NCBI RefSeq assembly: GCF_027943945.1
Contig: NZ_AP027141.1
Span: 1 to 64,000 of the forward strand
Length of the DNA stretch: 64,000 nt
From: Microbacterium terricola
GTDB lineage: Bacteria; Actinomycetota; Actinomycetes; Actinomycetales; Microbacteriaceae
Direction: 5' to 3'
The notes below the pieces were generated by a model that saw only the letters and a program-made list of their open reading frames with translations, made no database searches and was not told where the DNA came from. Made by a program: the position numbers and the translations under genes. Shown piece by piece: positions 22,757 through 30,890 of the stretch; the first letter of the stretch is position 1; the number at the start of each line of letters is the position of its first letter.

Positions 22757-23988
22757 TCGATGGTTCCTGCCGGGTTGAGCCGGTCGACGATCGCGCGGGC
22801 GTCGGCGATCGATGTGGCGCTGATCGTGCGCTCCACCGCGGTGCGCTCATACGCCGGGAGCGTGTCGAGCTCGATGCCGGTGTCCTCATACGGCGTCGAG
22901 AGCGTGATCGGACCGATGTTCTGCTGGATGCCCTGGTAGATCACGACCGTGTCTTCGTCCGCCCCGACGAAGTACCGGGTCTGGGTCCACTGGTAGCCGA
23001 TCACGAGGGCGGCCGCCAGCATCCCGAGCACGACGACGAAGCCGACGATCCAGCCGATGCGGCGGCGGCGGGCCCGGCGGCGATCCTCCTCGATGAGCTC
23101 CTCGAGGAACTCGGCGGCCGGCTCGAAGTGGCTCGGCTCGTTCGCCGCCTGACGTGCGGGATGCAGCCAGCTCGTGCGTCCCGGACGGGCCGCGGGAACC
23201 TCGATGCCGGAGGGGTTCGACGCGGAGCCGACGATCGTGGGCGTGCCCGAGAACACCGGATGCTGTCCGCCCACGTCGACGATGACGATCGTGACGTTGT
23301 CGGGCGCGCCGCCGTCGAGCGCCTGCTTGAGCAGCGCGTCGGCGGTGCGGCCGGGTGCGTGCCCCTGGCCCATCGCCTTGGCGGTGTGCGGGTCGTCGAC
23401 GACGCCCGACAGTCCGTCGGAGCAGAGCAGCCAGCGGTCGCCCGGCTGCGTCGGCATGATGAAGCTGTCGAGCTCGGGGTTGGCGTCCATGTCGCCGAGC
23501 ACGCGCATGAGCACGGAGCGGCGAGGGTGGTAGCGCGCCTCTTCCGGGGTGATGCGGCCCGAGTCGACGAGCCGCTGCACGAAGGTGTGGTCGGTCGTGA
23601 TCTGGGTGAGCGCCTCGTCGCGGTACAGGTAGATGCGGGAGTCGCCGATGTGCGCGATGACCGCGTAGTCGTCGACCATGAGCAGAGCGCTCACCGTGGT
23701 GCCCATGCCGGCGAGCTCGGGGCGGCTGCGCACCGTGTCGATCAGGTCGGCGGCGGTGTCGGCGATCGTCTCGCGCAGGGCCGCCTCGGCCTCGGATGTG
23801 GTCGCGAAGGGCTGGTCGAGCGCCTCCAGGCGGTGCACCGCGATGCTCGAGGCGACGTCGCCGCCGGCATGCCCGCCCATGCCGTCCGCGACGGCGAACA
23901 GGTTCGAGCCGGCATAGCCGGAGTCCTGGTTGTTGGAGCGCACCTTGCCGGTGTGCGAGATCGCGGCGCTCGAGCCCTGGAAGACCAT
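22753..23988 (-). CDS. pstP: PP2C-family Ser/Thr phosphatase PstP
   Basis: 411-residue membrane phosphatase that reverses PknA/PknB phosphorylation. The cytoplasmic PP2C domain (about 5-238) has the metal-binding motifs RSNNQDS, DGMGGHAGGD and CSDGLSG, plus GDSRIYLYR. After a linker rich in charged residues there is one transmembrane helix (about 310-333) and an extracytoplasmic tail of about 75 residues. It is third in the operon, 13 bp after fhaB. Confidence 0.95.
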   Translation of the reverse strand: MVFQGSSAAISHTGKVRSNNQDSGYAGSNLFAVADGMGGHAGGDVASSIAVHRLEALDQPFATTSEAEAALRETIADTAADLIDTVRSRPELAGMGTTVSALLMVDDYAVIAHIGDSRIYLYRDEALTQITTDHTFVQRLVDSGRITPEEARYHPRRSVLMRVLGDMDANPELDSFIMPTQPGDRWLLCSDGLSGVVDDPHTAKAMGQGHAPGRTADALLKQALDGGAPDNVTIVIVDVGGQHPVFSGTPTIVGSASNPSGIEVPAARPGRTSWLHPARQAANEPSHFEPAAEFLEELIEEDRRRARRRRIGWIVGFVVVLGMLAAALVIGYQWTQTRYFVGADEDTVVIYQGIQQNIGPITLSTPYEDTGIELDTLPAYERTAVERTISATSIADARAIVDRLNPAGTIE

Positions 23989-24001
23989 CGGTGGCAGGCC
24001 G

Positions 24002-24544
24002 TTACTTCCGCAGCTCGAACGTGGTCGCGCCCACCTTGATCGGGGCGCCGACGGCGACCGGAACCGGTGTGCTCACGCGGGTGCCGTCGTGCCAGGTGCC
24101 GTTGGTCGAGCCGAGGTCCTGCAGCATCCACTGCTCGCCCCACAGCACGAGGCGGGCGTGGTGGCTGGAGGTGTAGTCGTCGCGGATGACCAGGCCCGAT
24201 TCGCTCGAGCGTCCGATCGTCAGCGGCTCGGACCCGAGAGGGAGCTCGAGCCCGGCCTTGGGGCCGCTCGTGATGACGATGCGCGAGGCCGTGTCAGTGG
24301 TCGCGGGACCCCCGGCGACGGGTGCGGTCGCACGGATCGGCACCACGGCTTCGGTGGGCGCGCTCGCCGAAGCGGTCGGCGCCTTGACCGGTGACGGCGC
24401 AGCCGCCGCGGGCGCGGGCTCCGGCAGCTTGCGCACGCGCACGCCGAAGAGGTCGGCGCGCAGCGAGTACACGACGACGAACACGAACACCCACAGCAGC
24501 ACCAGGAACCCGATGCGCAGTAGCAGAAGCGGCAGCTCGTTCAC
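24002..24544 (-). CDS. fhaB: FHA-domain protein FhaB (FipA type)
   Basis: 180 residues: an N-terminal transmembrane helix (about 5-27), an Ala/Pro-rich linker and a C-terminal FHA phosphothreonine-binding domain (about 90-178). The domain has the motifs IGRSSESGLVI, SSHHARL and LGSTNGTW. FHA proteins recruit targets phosphorylated by PknA/PknB, and FhaB/FipA acts at the division site in mycobacteria. GTG 24544 overlaps the fhaA stop (GTGA). Confidence 0.92.
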   Translation of the reverse strand: MNELPLLLLRIGFLVLLWVFVFVVVYSLRADLFGVRVRKLPEPAPAAAAPSPVKAPTASASAPTEAVVPIRATAPVAGGPATTDTASRIVITSGPKAGLELPLGSEPLTIGRSSESGLVIRDDYTSSHHARLVLWGEQWMLQDLGSTNGTWHDGTRVSTPVPVAVGAPIKVGATTFELRK

Positions 24545-25281
24545 GAGGGGAGGCCTCCCTCGCCGAGGTTGAAGATGCGTGTGGCGTCGTCGGCGGGCAT
24601 GGCCGGCTTCGGCGGTGCGGACTGGGCGATCACGCGGAAGACGATATCGGTGCGGCCGATCGTGACGGTCGAATCCGTCGGCAGCGCCGCCTCGGCCACC
24701 TTGCGGCCGTTCAGCATGGTGCCGTTCGTCGACCCGAGGTCGCGGACCATGGCGCGCTCGCCGTCCCACAGGATCTCGACGTGCTTGCGGCTGGTCCCCG
24801 CATCCGAGATCGTGATGTCGGCGTCCGTGCCGCGGCCGATGACCGTCCGCGATTTCGTGAGCTGATGGCGCTTGCCCTCGACGTCGACGACCCCGCGCCA
24901 CGACACGGTTCCCTTGGCGGTCTGCGAGTCGACGCGCAGGGTGCCGGTCGAGAGGCTGTCGTCCGACTCGAGCGAGATGCCGACCGGGCCGGCGAACGTG
25001 TATCCCTGGGCCTTGGCGTGCTTCTGCACCAGGGTGTCGAGCTCGTCGCCGAGGGCGGCGCCGAGGCTGCTCATGTTGGCGTAGTCGGCCGGCGCCATGC
25101 GCACGACGAACGTGTTCGGAGCGAGGATGCGGTCGCGCGTGACGACGGCAGCCTTCTTGTCGAGCTCGCTCCGCAGGGCGGACGCGATCTCGACGGGCTG
25201 GATCCCGCTGCGGAAGGTTTTCGCGAACGCGCTGTTGACGGCGCGCTCGAGTCCCTTCTCGAAGCTGTCAAGTAGTCCCAC
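24541..25281 (-). CDS. fhaA: FhaA: DUF3662 plus FHA-domain protein
   Basis: 246 residues. The N-terminal DUF3662 domain (about 1-120, starting MGLLDSFEKGLERAVNSAFA) is followed by a C-terminal FHA domain (about 148-225) with IGRGTDADI, SRKHVEI and LGSTNGT. In mycobacteria FhaA binds the pseudokinase domain of MviN and regulates cell-wall synthesis. It is the first gene of the operon. GTG 25281 has GAGGAG upstream; an overlapping GTG two bases earlier is out of frame. The linker is much shorter than in M. tuberculosis FhaA. Confidence 0.93.
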   Translation of the reverse strand: MGLLDSFEKGLERAVNSAFAKTFRSGIQPVEIASALRSELDKKAAVVTRDRILAPNTFVVRMAPADYANMSSLGAALGDELDTLVQKHAKAQGYTFAGPVGISLESDDSLSTGTLRVDSQTAKGTVSWRGVVDVEGKRHQLTKSRTVIGRGTDADITISDAGTSRKHVEILWDGERAMVRDLGSTNGTMLNGRKVAEAALPTDSTVTIGRTDIVFRVIAQSAPPKPAMPADDATRIFNLGEGGLPS

Positions 25282-25446
25282 ACGACTCCTCAGGCAGGCA
25301 GACCAGTGGCTACATGCTAGTTGGCTGGGCTGTGCGCGGCCCGCATCGGGTTCGGCGCGCACGGCGGTTCCCTCGATTCTGCACGGTGGAAGGCGCGTGA
25401 TATCCTCGGGAAGTTGAGTTCGCAGGATTCTCGGATGCTGTGTCTC

Positions 25447-25530
25447 GCGCGAGTGGCGGAATAGGCAGACGCGCTGGCTTCAGGTGCCAGTGCCCGAAAG
25501 GGCGTGGGGGTTCAACTCCCCCCTCGCGCA
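25447..25530 (+). tRNA. tRNA-Leu (CAG)
   Basis: 84-nt class II tRNA with acceptor GCGCGAG pairing with CTCGCGC, a long variable arm (TGCCCGAAAGGGCG) and anticodon CAG at 25481-25483 in the stem-loop CTGGC-TTCAGGT-GCCAG. No CCA is encoded. It marks the left edge of the accessory region. Confidence 0.97.
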
Positions 25531-25580
25531 CAGCGGACCGTGTCATTTTATGAACGGCCAACTGTTCGTTGATTTGAACC

Positions 25581-25616
25581 GAAACCGGTGGGAGATCTGA
25601 TCTCCCGCCGGTTTCG
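25581..25616 (+). terminator. Strong hairpin downstream of tRNA-Leu
   Basis: GAAACCGGTGGGAGAT pairs with ATCTCCCGCCGGTTTC around a CTG loop (16 paired positions, one G-T), with a moderately T-containing tail. The remaining 245 bp up to the lipoprotein gene show no supported feature. Confidence 0.75.
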
Positions 25617-25862
25617 TCGTTTCGGAGCGAGGTCCTCGCGCGAACGCGATTCCATCGTGGATGGCGGTGATGCGCGATCCGGCGTTTTCTATCGGCGCCG
25701 GCCGTTCGAATCACGCCACCGCGCCCGGTCTGTGCGCCCGTCATATGGTTGCCTCATGCCGAAGCGCAACCCACCTGAGAAGTGGGTCTGGGCGCGCGTC
25801 GGCAACTCCTTGGGAGGCTACGCGGTTGAGTCGACAACGTCCGGGCTGAGGAGGGAAGGGTC

Positions 25863-26474
25863 ATGGCGCCGGTGAAGAAACCCGCAGCAGCTCTCGCGAC
25901 GTCCCTGCTCGCGCTGGTTCTTGCGGGGTGCGCAACACCGGCGATCGACGTGGTCGCCCCGTCGGCGAACGCGACCGCCGCGGAACTCGGCGCCGCGTTC
26001 GCCGAGTGCGGGCCGAACGACGAGCTCTCGGTCTCGGTGGAGGATTTCCTCGCGAACACGGACGCCTGGTACGAAGTGGAAAGTATCGAGGGCGAGCGCG
26101 TTCTCGATGAGAGGAACCTCGTCACGATCACTGATACCGAAGGTAGGACGGTCCAAGCAGGGATGTTCGGGGAGCGGTGGCCAGGTATCGAATGGGGGCA
26201 GCAGACCGGTTCTCACATCTGGGTCGCGACATCCGCCGAACCCGAGGGACTCGTCCAGGTCGTCATGGTCATCACCCCCAGCGGTGCCGCATTCTTCCCG
26301 GGAGGATGCCTCGACGCATATCGCGCCAACCTGCACGAGCGGAATGGGGACCGCACGAACGAACTGCTGGCCGGGCTGCCATTCGTCAAACAATCCGAAG
26401 TCGCGGCATACCTCGGTGTTCAGGCCGAGCCGGACCCGGTGAAGTCACCGCCGACAGTTCGCCGATCACCGTGA
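25863..26474 (+). CDS. Putative lipoprotein of unknown function
   Basis: 203 residues with a lipoprotein signal peptide (basic MAPVKKP, hydrophobic core, lipobox LAGC with Cys23). The mature part is acidic and rich in beta-type residues, with two cysteines (AECGPND and GGCLDAY). ATG 25863 has GGAAGGG upstream. I recognise no domain. The last codons look unlike the rest, whereas another frame gives a plausible secreted-protein ending at 26545, so the 3' end may carry a frameshift or a fusion with a foreign fragment. Confidence 0.7.
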   Translation: MAPVKKPAAALATSLLALVLAGCATPAIDVVAPSANATAAELGAAFAECGPNDELSVSVEDFLANTDAWYEVESIEGERVLDERNLVTITDTEGRTVQAGMFGERWPGIEWGQQTGSHIWVATSAEPEGLVQVVMVITPSGAAFFPGGCLDAYRANLHERNGDRTNELLAGLPFVKQSEVAAYLGVQAEPDPVKSPPTVRRSP

Positions 26475-26545
26475 CGATCGGCACTTCTGGTGTGACCCCC
26501 GACGGAAGGTTCACCGGCGACGACCGAGTGACGCGCACGCGCTGA
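26435..26545 (+). pseudogene. Possible frameshifted tail of a secreted protein
   Basis: In a different frame from the lipoprotein above, the sequence reads EVTADSSPITVTIG ... RVTRTR and stops at 26545. It has beta-strand-like, secreted-protein character but no start of its own. It is either the true C-terminus of the upstream lipoprotein after a frameshift near 26435, or a leftover of another gene. Sequence beyond it to 26669 shows nothing supported. Confidence 0.3.
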
Positions 26546-26669
26546 CCCGTGCTGCGGGAGGCGGGACGACTCGCATCCGTCAGCGGTCGGTGGCTCACGC
26601 GTCGGCGGCGCGGAAAGATCGGGCCCGGGACGTGTAGTCAGACGGGTCGTCTCTTCGTTCTGGCGGGAG

Positions 26670-26957
26670 CTACCTGTCCTGATCGGCGTCTCGCTGGTTG
26701 GAGCTTCGCACGCGGCGGACGATGAGCGCCGCGGTCAGGACGGCGACGAACGCGGCGAGCAGCACGAGGAGGCAGTTGACGCCGAATGTGAGCCACGTTG
26801 GCAGATCGAGATCTCCAGCTGCGACGTCGATGGATCCAGTGGTCCAGTCGCTCGTGGCCGCCATCGTGCGTACCGCCGTGGGGATGAACAGGACGAGGAT
26901 GGCGCAGCAGATAACCAACCAGACAATCTCGCTGCCCAGTGAACTCCGACTCGCCAT
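26670..26957 (-). CDS. Small two-pass membrane protein
   Basis: 95 residues with two hydrophobic segments (about 10-32 and 56-78), separated by an acidic outside loop, and a basic C-terminus (RRVRSSNQRDADQDR). ATG 26957 has AGGATGGG upstream. No family recognised. It is convergent with the lipoprotein gene and shares the low-conservation character of this region. Confidence 0.55.
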   Translation of the reverse strand: MASRSSLGSEIVWLVICCAILVLFIPTAVRTMAATSDWTTGSIDVAAGDLDLPTWLTFGVNCLLVLLAAFVAVLTAALIVRRVRSSNQRDADQDR

Positions 26958-27005
26958 GCACCCATCCTGCCCCGGCGTGCCCACTCCTCGATTCACCACA
27001 CTTGG

Positions 27006-27143
27006 GTCAGCGGCCCGAACGCGAGCTACGGGTTCTCGGTGGGAGGACCGGGTGCCGGAGCGCTCACGGATGATGAGGTCCGCTCCGCGATTCGTGCTTT
27101 CCTGTCTGAGGTCGACCCGCGCACCGGCTACCTGGCCGAATGA
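27006..27143 (+). pseudogene. 3' fragment of an unidentified gene
   Basis: The plus strand reads GPNASYGFSVGGPGAGAL followed by an acidic helix (DDEVRSAIRAFLSEVDP) and TGYLAE then TGA at 27141. It looks like a genuine protein C-terminus but has no start codon, and the frame continues into unrelated sequence upstream, overlapping the start of the minus-strand membrane gene. I read it as the remnant of a gene cut by rearrangement. The parent family is not recognised. Confidence 0.4.
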
Positions 27144-27251
27144 CGGTGGATGAACGAGTGCGGTTGTGTCTGGCCAGACCTCACCGGCGTCGAGGGGATT
27201 CCCAGATGTGCGCGGTACGCTACAGGGGATAGGCGAACTCTCATTCGTCTC

Positions 27252-27291
27252 GCCCCGGCCGCGTGGTAACGGTCGGGGCTTCCTCTTTGTC
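27252..27291 (+). terminator. Hairpin with T-rich tail
   Basis: GCCCCGGCCG (27252-27261) pairs with CGGTCGGGGC (27270-27279; one G-T) around an 8-nt loop, followed by TTCCTCTTTGT. It lies in a gap of about 240 bp (27144-27383) otherwise without a gene. Confidence 0.5.
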
Positions 27292-27383
27292 TGGGCGTGT
27301 CTGTGTGTCTGCGCCGAGTGAACAGGCCGTCATCGCCAGTGCGCACTCGCGCCGGGAACCACGGCCCGTGACCGGGGGTGCCG

Positions 27384-27764
27384 TCAGGCGACGGGCGCGG
27401 TACCCGCGGTCAGTACGATGAGCGGGCTGTGCGCGATCATGTCGTCGACATCGTCTCTGCGCCATCGGCGTGCGGCGGCCTCGATGAGTGGCCGTGCTTC
27501 GTGGGGATCGGTGACCACCCGCGCCGTGGCGGGAACGTCGGCCTCGATGCCCTTCTTCAAATGCACGATGACGTTGGGGTCTGCGGTGATGTTGTGTATC
27601 CAGTCCCTTGTGCGGTCTCGACGCGGCATCCCGGTGATGAACAGCACGCCGTCCTCCTCGTGCAGGAAGATCTCAATGCGGCGCGGTAGCCCGCTGCGGC
27701 GACCGGTCGTCGTCAAGTCAATGAGCTGACTTCGGTGCAGGGCAGTGCTCACGTCGTTGTTCAC
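27384..27764 (-). CDS. Deazaflavin (F420)-dependent nitroreductase-family protein
   Basis: 126-residue split-barrel protein of the DDN/Rv3547 family, which uses F420 or related flavins. The family signature LTTTGRRSGLPRR is at about residues 17-29, followed by EIFLHEEDGVLFITG and the WIHNITADPNVIVHL core. Length is typical. ATG 27764 begins MNNDVSTALHR. The physiological substrate is unknown. Its upstream side is the duplicated scar at 27811-28023, so its promoter region has been rearranged. Confidence 0.85.
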   Translation of the reverse strand: MNNDVSTALHRSQLIDLTTTGRRSGLPRRIEIFLHEEDGVLFITGMPRRDRTRDWIHNITADPNVIVHLKKGIEADVPATARVVTDPHEARPLIEAAARRWRRDDVDDMIAHSPLIVLTAGTAPVA

Positions 27765-27810
27765 ACCTGTTGAAGCAATCTCGCAGCTGCAGACATTCCA
27801 CGCGATCGGG

Positions 27811-28023
27811 GAGGCCGCATCTGCGCGGCGCTACTGCGTCTCGAGGTCTCCGTCGAAGTATCGAACATCGACGGATGCCTCCGGCAGGCCGGACTCCCCG
27901 CTTACATAGTTCCCGATTCCGGACGTCCGCGTGGAGTACGAGGCCTTCTTGGCCGGTGCGCCCGTGCCTGGTCGCGAAAGCGGGTAACAGTTCCGGAGAC
28001 AACCACCGCCCGAATTGGGGTCG
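27811..28023. repeat. Chimeric duplicate: two truncated gene ends joined head to head
   Basis: 27811-27920 is a copy of 29517-29626 (110 bp, 7 mismatches by eye), the 3' part of the lipoprotein gene at 29537-29884. 27921-28023 is a copy of 35759-35861 (103 bp, 5 mismatches), the 3' part of the gene at 35493-35825 plus its downstream flank. The halves abut with no spacer; on the plus-strand side the reading to the stop (EYEAFLAG ... GRESG) is intact. 28024-28138 holds no feature I can support. Confidence 0.9.
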
Positions 28024-28138
28024 TTCAGCGCGACGGGCTGACTGCCAGGACACGTCCGAAGTGATTGGTACGGTCACACAGTCGCAGCGGGTTGACTACA
28101 CCGTCCCTCAGCGCTCGGGCGGTGGGCTCCGTTTGGCC

Positions 28139-29224
28139 TCAGGCCGCGAGGGGCTCCCGATCGGCGACGATTGCACGCACGGCTTCACGACCGGCACGGT
28201 TCGCGCCGATGGTGGACTGCGAGGGCCCGTATCCGATGAGGAAGAGCCGCGGTTCGTCGGTCGCACGCGTGTTCGCCACCCGGATTCCGCCTTCCGGTGT
28301 GCGCAGATGCAGGGGCGCCAGATGGTCCAGCGCTGGACGGAACCCGGTCGCCCACAGGATGACGTCCGCCTGGACGAGTGACCCGTCCGGCATCCGCACG
28401 CCGTTCTCCTCAATCGATGTGAACATCGGATGCCGCACAAGCACGCCGCGGGCCTGCGCTGCGCGGGCCCACGGCGTCCAGTGCATTCCGGTGACGGAGA
28501 TGACGCTTCCGGGCGGGAGCCCGCGACGCACACGATCCTCGACGCCCGCGATCGCGGCAACCCGGGCAGGAATGTCGAACGCCTTGTCCGACCAGTCCGG
28601 CTCGCGTCGCGTCACCCAGAACGTTTCGGCGACATGCGAGATCTCGTCGAGCAACTGAACCGCCGATACGCCGGCGCCGACGATGACCACCCGCTTGCCG
28701 GCGAACTGCTCGGCCGAGACGAAATCCGCGACATGCAGTTGGCGCCCGTGGAAGCGACTCTGGCCGGGATAGTGCGGCCAGAACGGTCGGGTCCAGGTGC
28801 CCGTTGCGTTGATGACGTACCGCGCTGCCCACACGCCGGCATCGGTTTCGACGACAAGTCGGTCGTCGCCGTGCCGGCGGACGGCAGCGACACGCACCGG
28901 GCGCCGCACGTCGAGGCCGAACTTCCTCTCGTATGCGGCGAAGTACGGCGGCAGCGCGTCACGGCTCGCCGCTTGTGCATCGGCTGGCGGCACCGCGAAC
29001 CCGGGCAGCTCGTGGATGCCGTTGACTGTGGCCATCTTCAGCGAGGCCCATCGGTGCTGCCACGCTCCTCCAGGACCGCCGTTGGCGTCGAGCACGACGT
29101 AGGTCTGATCTGCTGCGGTCGCGCGTTCACTCGACACAAACCCACGTCGCACGAGGTGGTAGGCAGCCGACAGTCCGGCCTGACCCGCACCGATCACGAC
29201 GACGTCGACGGGCGCGGGATTCAC
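28139..29224 (-). CDS. Flavoprotein monooxygenase (CzcO/ArsO-like)
   Basis: FAD- and NAD(P)H-dependent flavoprotein, about 361 residues. The N-terminal FAD-binding Rossmann motif is GAGQAGLSAAYHL, a second dinucleotide motif is GAGVSAVQLL (about 190-200), and an ATGFRPAL segment near residue 305 closes the FAD site. It resembles the single-component flavin monooxygenase group often labelled CzcO or ArsO; the substrate is unknown. Start is uncertain: GTG 29224 gives MNPAPVDVVVIGAG, TTG 29236 is also in frame, and neither has a ribosome site. Confidence 0.85.
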   Translation of the reverse strand: MNPAPVDVVVIGAGQAGLSAAYHLVRRGFVSSERATAADQTYVVLDANGGPGGAWQHRWASLKMATVNGIHELPGFAVPPADAQAASRDALPPYFAAYERKFGLDVRRPVRVAAVRRHGDDRLVVETDAGVWAARYVINATGTWTRPFWPHYPGQSRFHGRQLHVADFVSAEQFAGKRVVIVGAGVSAVQLLDEISHVAETFWVTRREPDWSDKAFDIPARVAAIAGVEDRVRRGLPPGSVISVTGMHWTPWARAAQARGVLVRHPMFTSIEENGVRMPDGSLVQADVILWATGFRPALDHLAPLHLRTPEGGIRVANTRATDEPRLFLIGYGPSQSTIGANRAGREAVRAIVADREPLAA

Positions 29225-29516
29225 AACGAGACACAACGCCCATAACCGCGGTCAGATTCCCTAGCCCCCGGTCCTTGTTCGGGCCGCGACTTAACCGGGG
29301 ATCCGCTGCGGGGGGCGATGCGGACGCACCCACCGGCACATCGATATCCGTACCGTGCGGGTGCCGCCTACAAGATGTTCTGGTGGACGCTCCGGACTCC
29401 TGCGCGTGCCGATCGCACCAGGCGTGGGCGATCCTTCTCGGGGGCGTCTGGACATGTTCCCCAACGCATTTCCTGCCCCCAGACGGAGTGATGCCGTAGC
29501 GGTCTGGCGGACCATT
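29225..29516. other. Gap without a supportable gene
   Basis: About 290 bp between the monooxygenase start and the duplicated segment. Short open frames exist on both strands but none has a convincing start, ribosome site or protein-like composition. The monooxygenase promoter should lie at its left end. Confidence 0.5.
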
Positions 29517-29626
29517 GAGGCCGCATCTGCACGGCGCTACTGCGTCTCGAGGTCACCGTCGAAGTATCGAACATCGACGAATACCTCCGGCAAGCCGGAC
29601 TCCCCGCTTACATACTTCCTGATTCC
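29517..29626. repeat. Parent copy of the left half of the 27.8-kb chimera
   Basis: 110-bp segment covering the last 30 codons of the lipoprotein gene 29537-29884 and 20 bp downstream of its stop. It is about 94% identical to 27811-27920. Confidence 0.9.
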
Positions 29627-29884
29627 CTCAAGCCGGTCGTCGCGGGTTCCAACGGTGATGATCAGCTTGCCGCTCTTCGCGTAGGCCCCATCAATCTCGG
29701 GGTATTTGGTAGCCCAGTCCTCGAAGCCGTCCTCAATCGCCTGGTCGATGCCCATGGGCGTCGGCTGGAGTGGTTGATCACGCTCTACGACCGCGCACCC
29801 CGCCACGAGCCCCCCGAGGACCGCCGCAAGCGCGATCGATCCGCTCAATCGATACACAGCATTCGCAAGGTACCCGCCCTTCAT
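29537..29884 (-). CDS. Small putative lipoprotein
   Basis: 115 residues. A signal peptide with lipobox VAGC (Cys30) is followed by an acidic mature domain with IDQAIEDGFEDW and DGAYAKSGKLIITVGTR. It looks like a small secreted alpha/beta domain; no family recognised. The 3' end of the gene is duplicated in truncated form at 27811-27920. ATG 29884 is the outermost plausible start. Confidence 0.65.
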   Translation of the reverse strand: MKGGYLANAVYRLSGSIALAAVLGGLVAGCAVVERDQPLQPTPMGIDQAIEDGFEDWATKYPEIDGAYAKSGKLIITVGTRDDRLEGIRKYVSGESGLPEVFVDVRYFDGDLETQ

Positions 29885-30188
29885 CAGAACCGCACCCCAT
29901 TCGTCAGATGATCGTCGTACCCACTCGGCATGAGAACGCCGTAGTTCCAGGTGTCGCTACAGCGACTGCCACCCCATCCATACGCCTCGCGGCCATAGTG
30001 AGGCGATTCTGACCGCGGCCGCGTTCCGCGTCAACGCGTGGAATCACGATGGCCAACTCGGCCCGCTGTTCGCTACCTTTCGCTGAAAGTGCGCCGCGCA
30101 CTCAGTCACGTCTCACGTGGCGCGTAGCTGGAGGCGGCTCGCCAGCCATGCAAGGAAGAGATTCCGGCCCGAAGCTCCGCATTCGGTC
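29885..30188. other. Gap without a supportable gene
   Basis: About 300 bp between two minus-strand genes. Short open frames on both strands have no ribosome site and no protein-like pattern. The promoter for the lipoprotein gene is expected here. Confidence 0.5.
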
Positions 30189-30674
30189 TCAGAGCGCGGG
30201 CCGCATGGGCAACGGTGACTCCGCCGACTTCAGCATGTATGCAGCCCCGAGCAGCGGCGACCCAACATGAAAGATCCACTCCCACCACCCCCACACGGTG
30301 GGAGTGAGTACCAGGAACCACCCGCTGACAATGACCGCCGCACCGAGGATCGTGCCGACGAGAACGGAGAGAACGGCACCGGCCGGGAGCTCCCGGATCG
30401 GCGTGCGCCGAAGGCTCCACCACGCGCCACTCGCGCCATACCCCGCGACGGCCGTTCCCAGACATGTGATCGGAGCCATGACCGTGAAGATGAGTAAGCC
30501 CCACAGTGAACGAGGGAACCCCGAGGAGAGGGCGAACACCACTACAAGGCTCGCGGCGGAGACGACTCCAACGATGACGAGCACCCAGAACCTCTTGACG
30601 CCTGGCTTCTCCCGCAGGCGCGTGGTGATCCACCACTCACCGAGGCGTGGAGCCTCGGGCGCGTCTCTATGCAT
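30189..30674 (-). CDS. Putative four-pass membrane protein
   Basis: 161 residues with four hydrophobic segments (about 25-45, 52-77, 89-115, 122-145), a polar N-terminus and an arginine-rich loop after the second segment. No family recognised. I chose ATG 30674 (MHRDAPEAPRLGEWW). A TACATT hexamer sits six bases before it and no ribosome site is visible, which suggests a leaderless transcript. The frame extends further upstream to about 30842, but that part does not look like protein. Confidence 0.55.
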   Translation of the reverse strand: MHRDAPEAPRLGEWWITTRLREKPGVKRFWVLVIVGVVSAASLVVVFALSSGFPRSLWGLLIFTVMAPITCLGTAVAGYGASGAWWSLRRTPIRELPAGAVLSVLVGTILGAAVIVSGWFLVLTPTVWGWWEWIFHVGSPLLGAAYMLKSAESPLPMRPAL

Positions 30675-30890
30675 GGGCTGAATGTAGCGCGCCACTTCGT
30701 AGTTGCGGATAGCCGACACTGTCCGTACCTGGTCGCCCGTTTGCGGCACCTTCAGTCGCGCGATCGCCATGCTCGAATCGTTACGTAGCGCCTCGCGTCT
30801 GCGCCGATAGCGTGACGTCATGATCCAGCGCGACCTTGACACGGGATGCCGACCAGCACCGGAATTGCAACGATGGGGCTGAAGGCGCGG

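Noticed and set aside
25447..25530. Attachment site in tRNA-Leu for the accessory region
   Set aside because: Plausible by location, but I found no second copy of the tRNA 3' end and no integrase in the window, so I do not annotate it.
25756..25875. Possible 39-residue protein (MPKRNPPEKWVWARVG ...) before the lipoprotein gene
   Set aside because: It has a start codon but no ribosome site, overlaps the lipoprotein start and cannot be supported without homologues.
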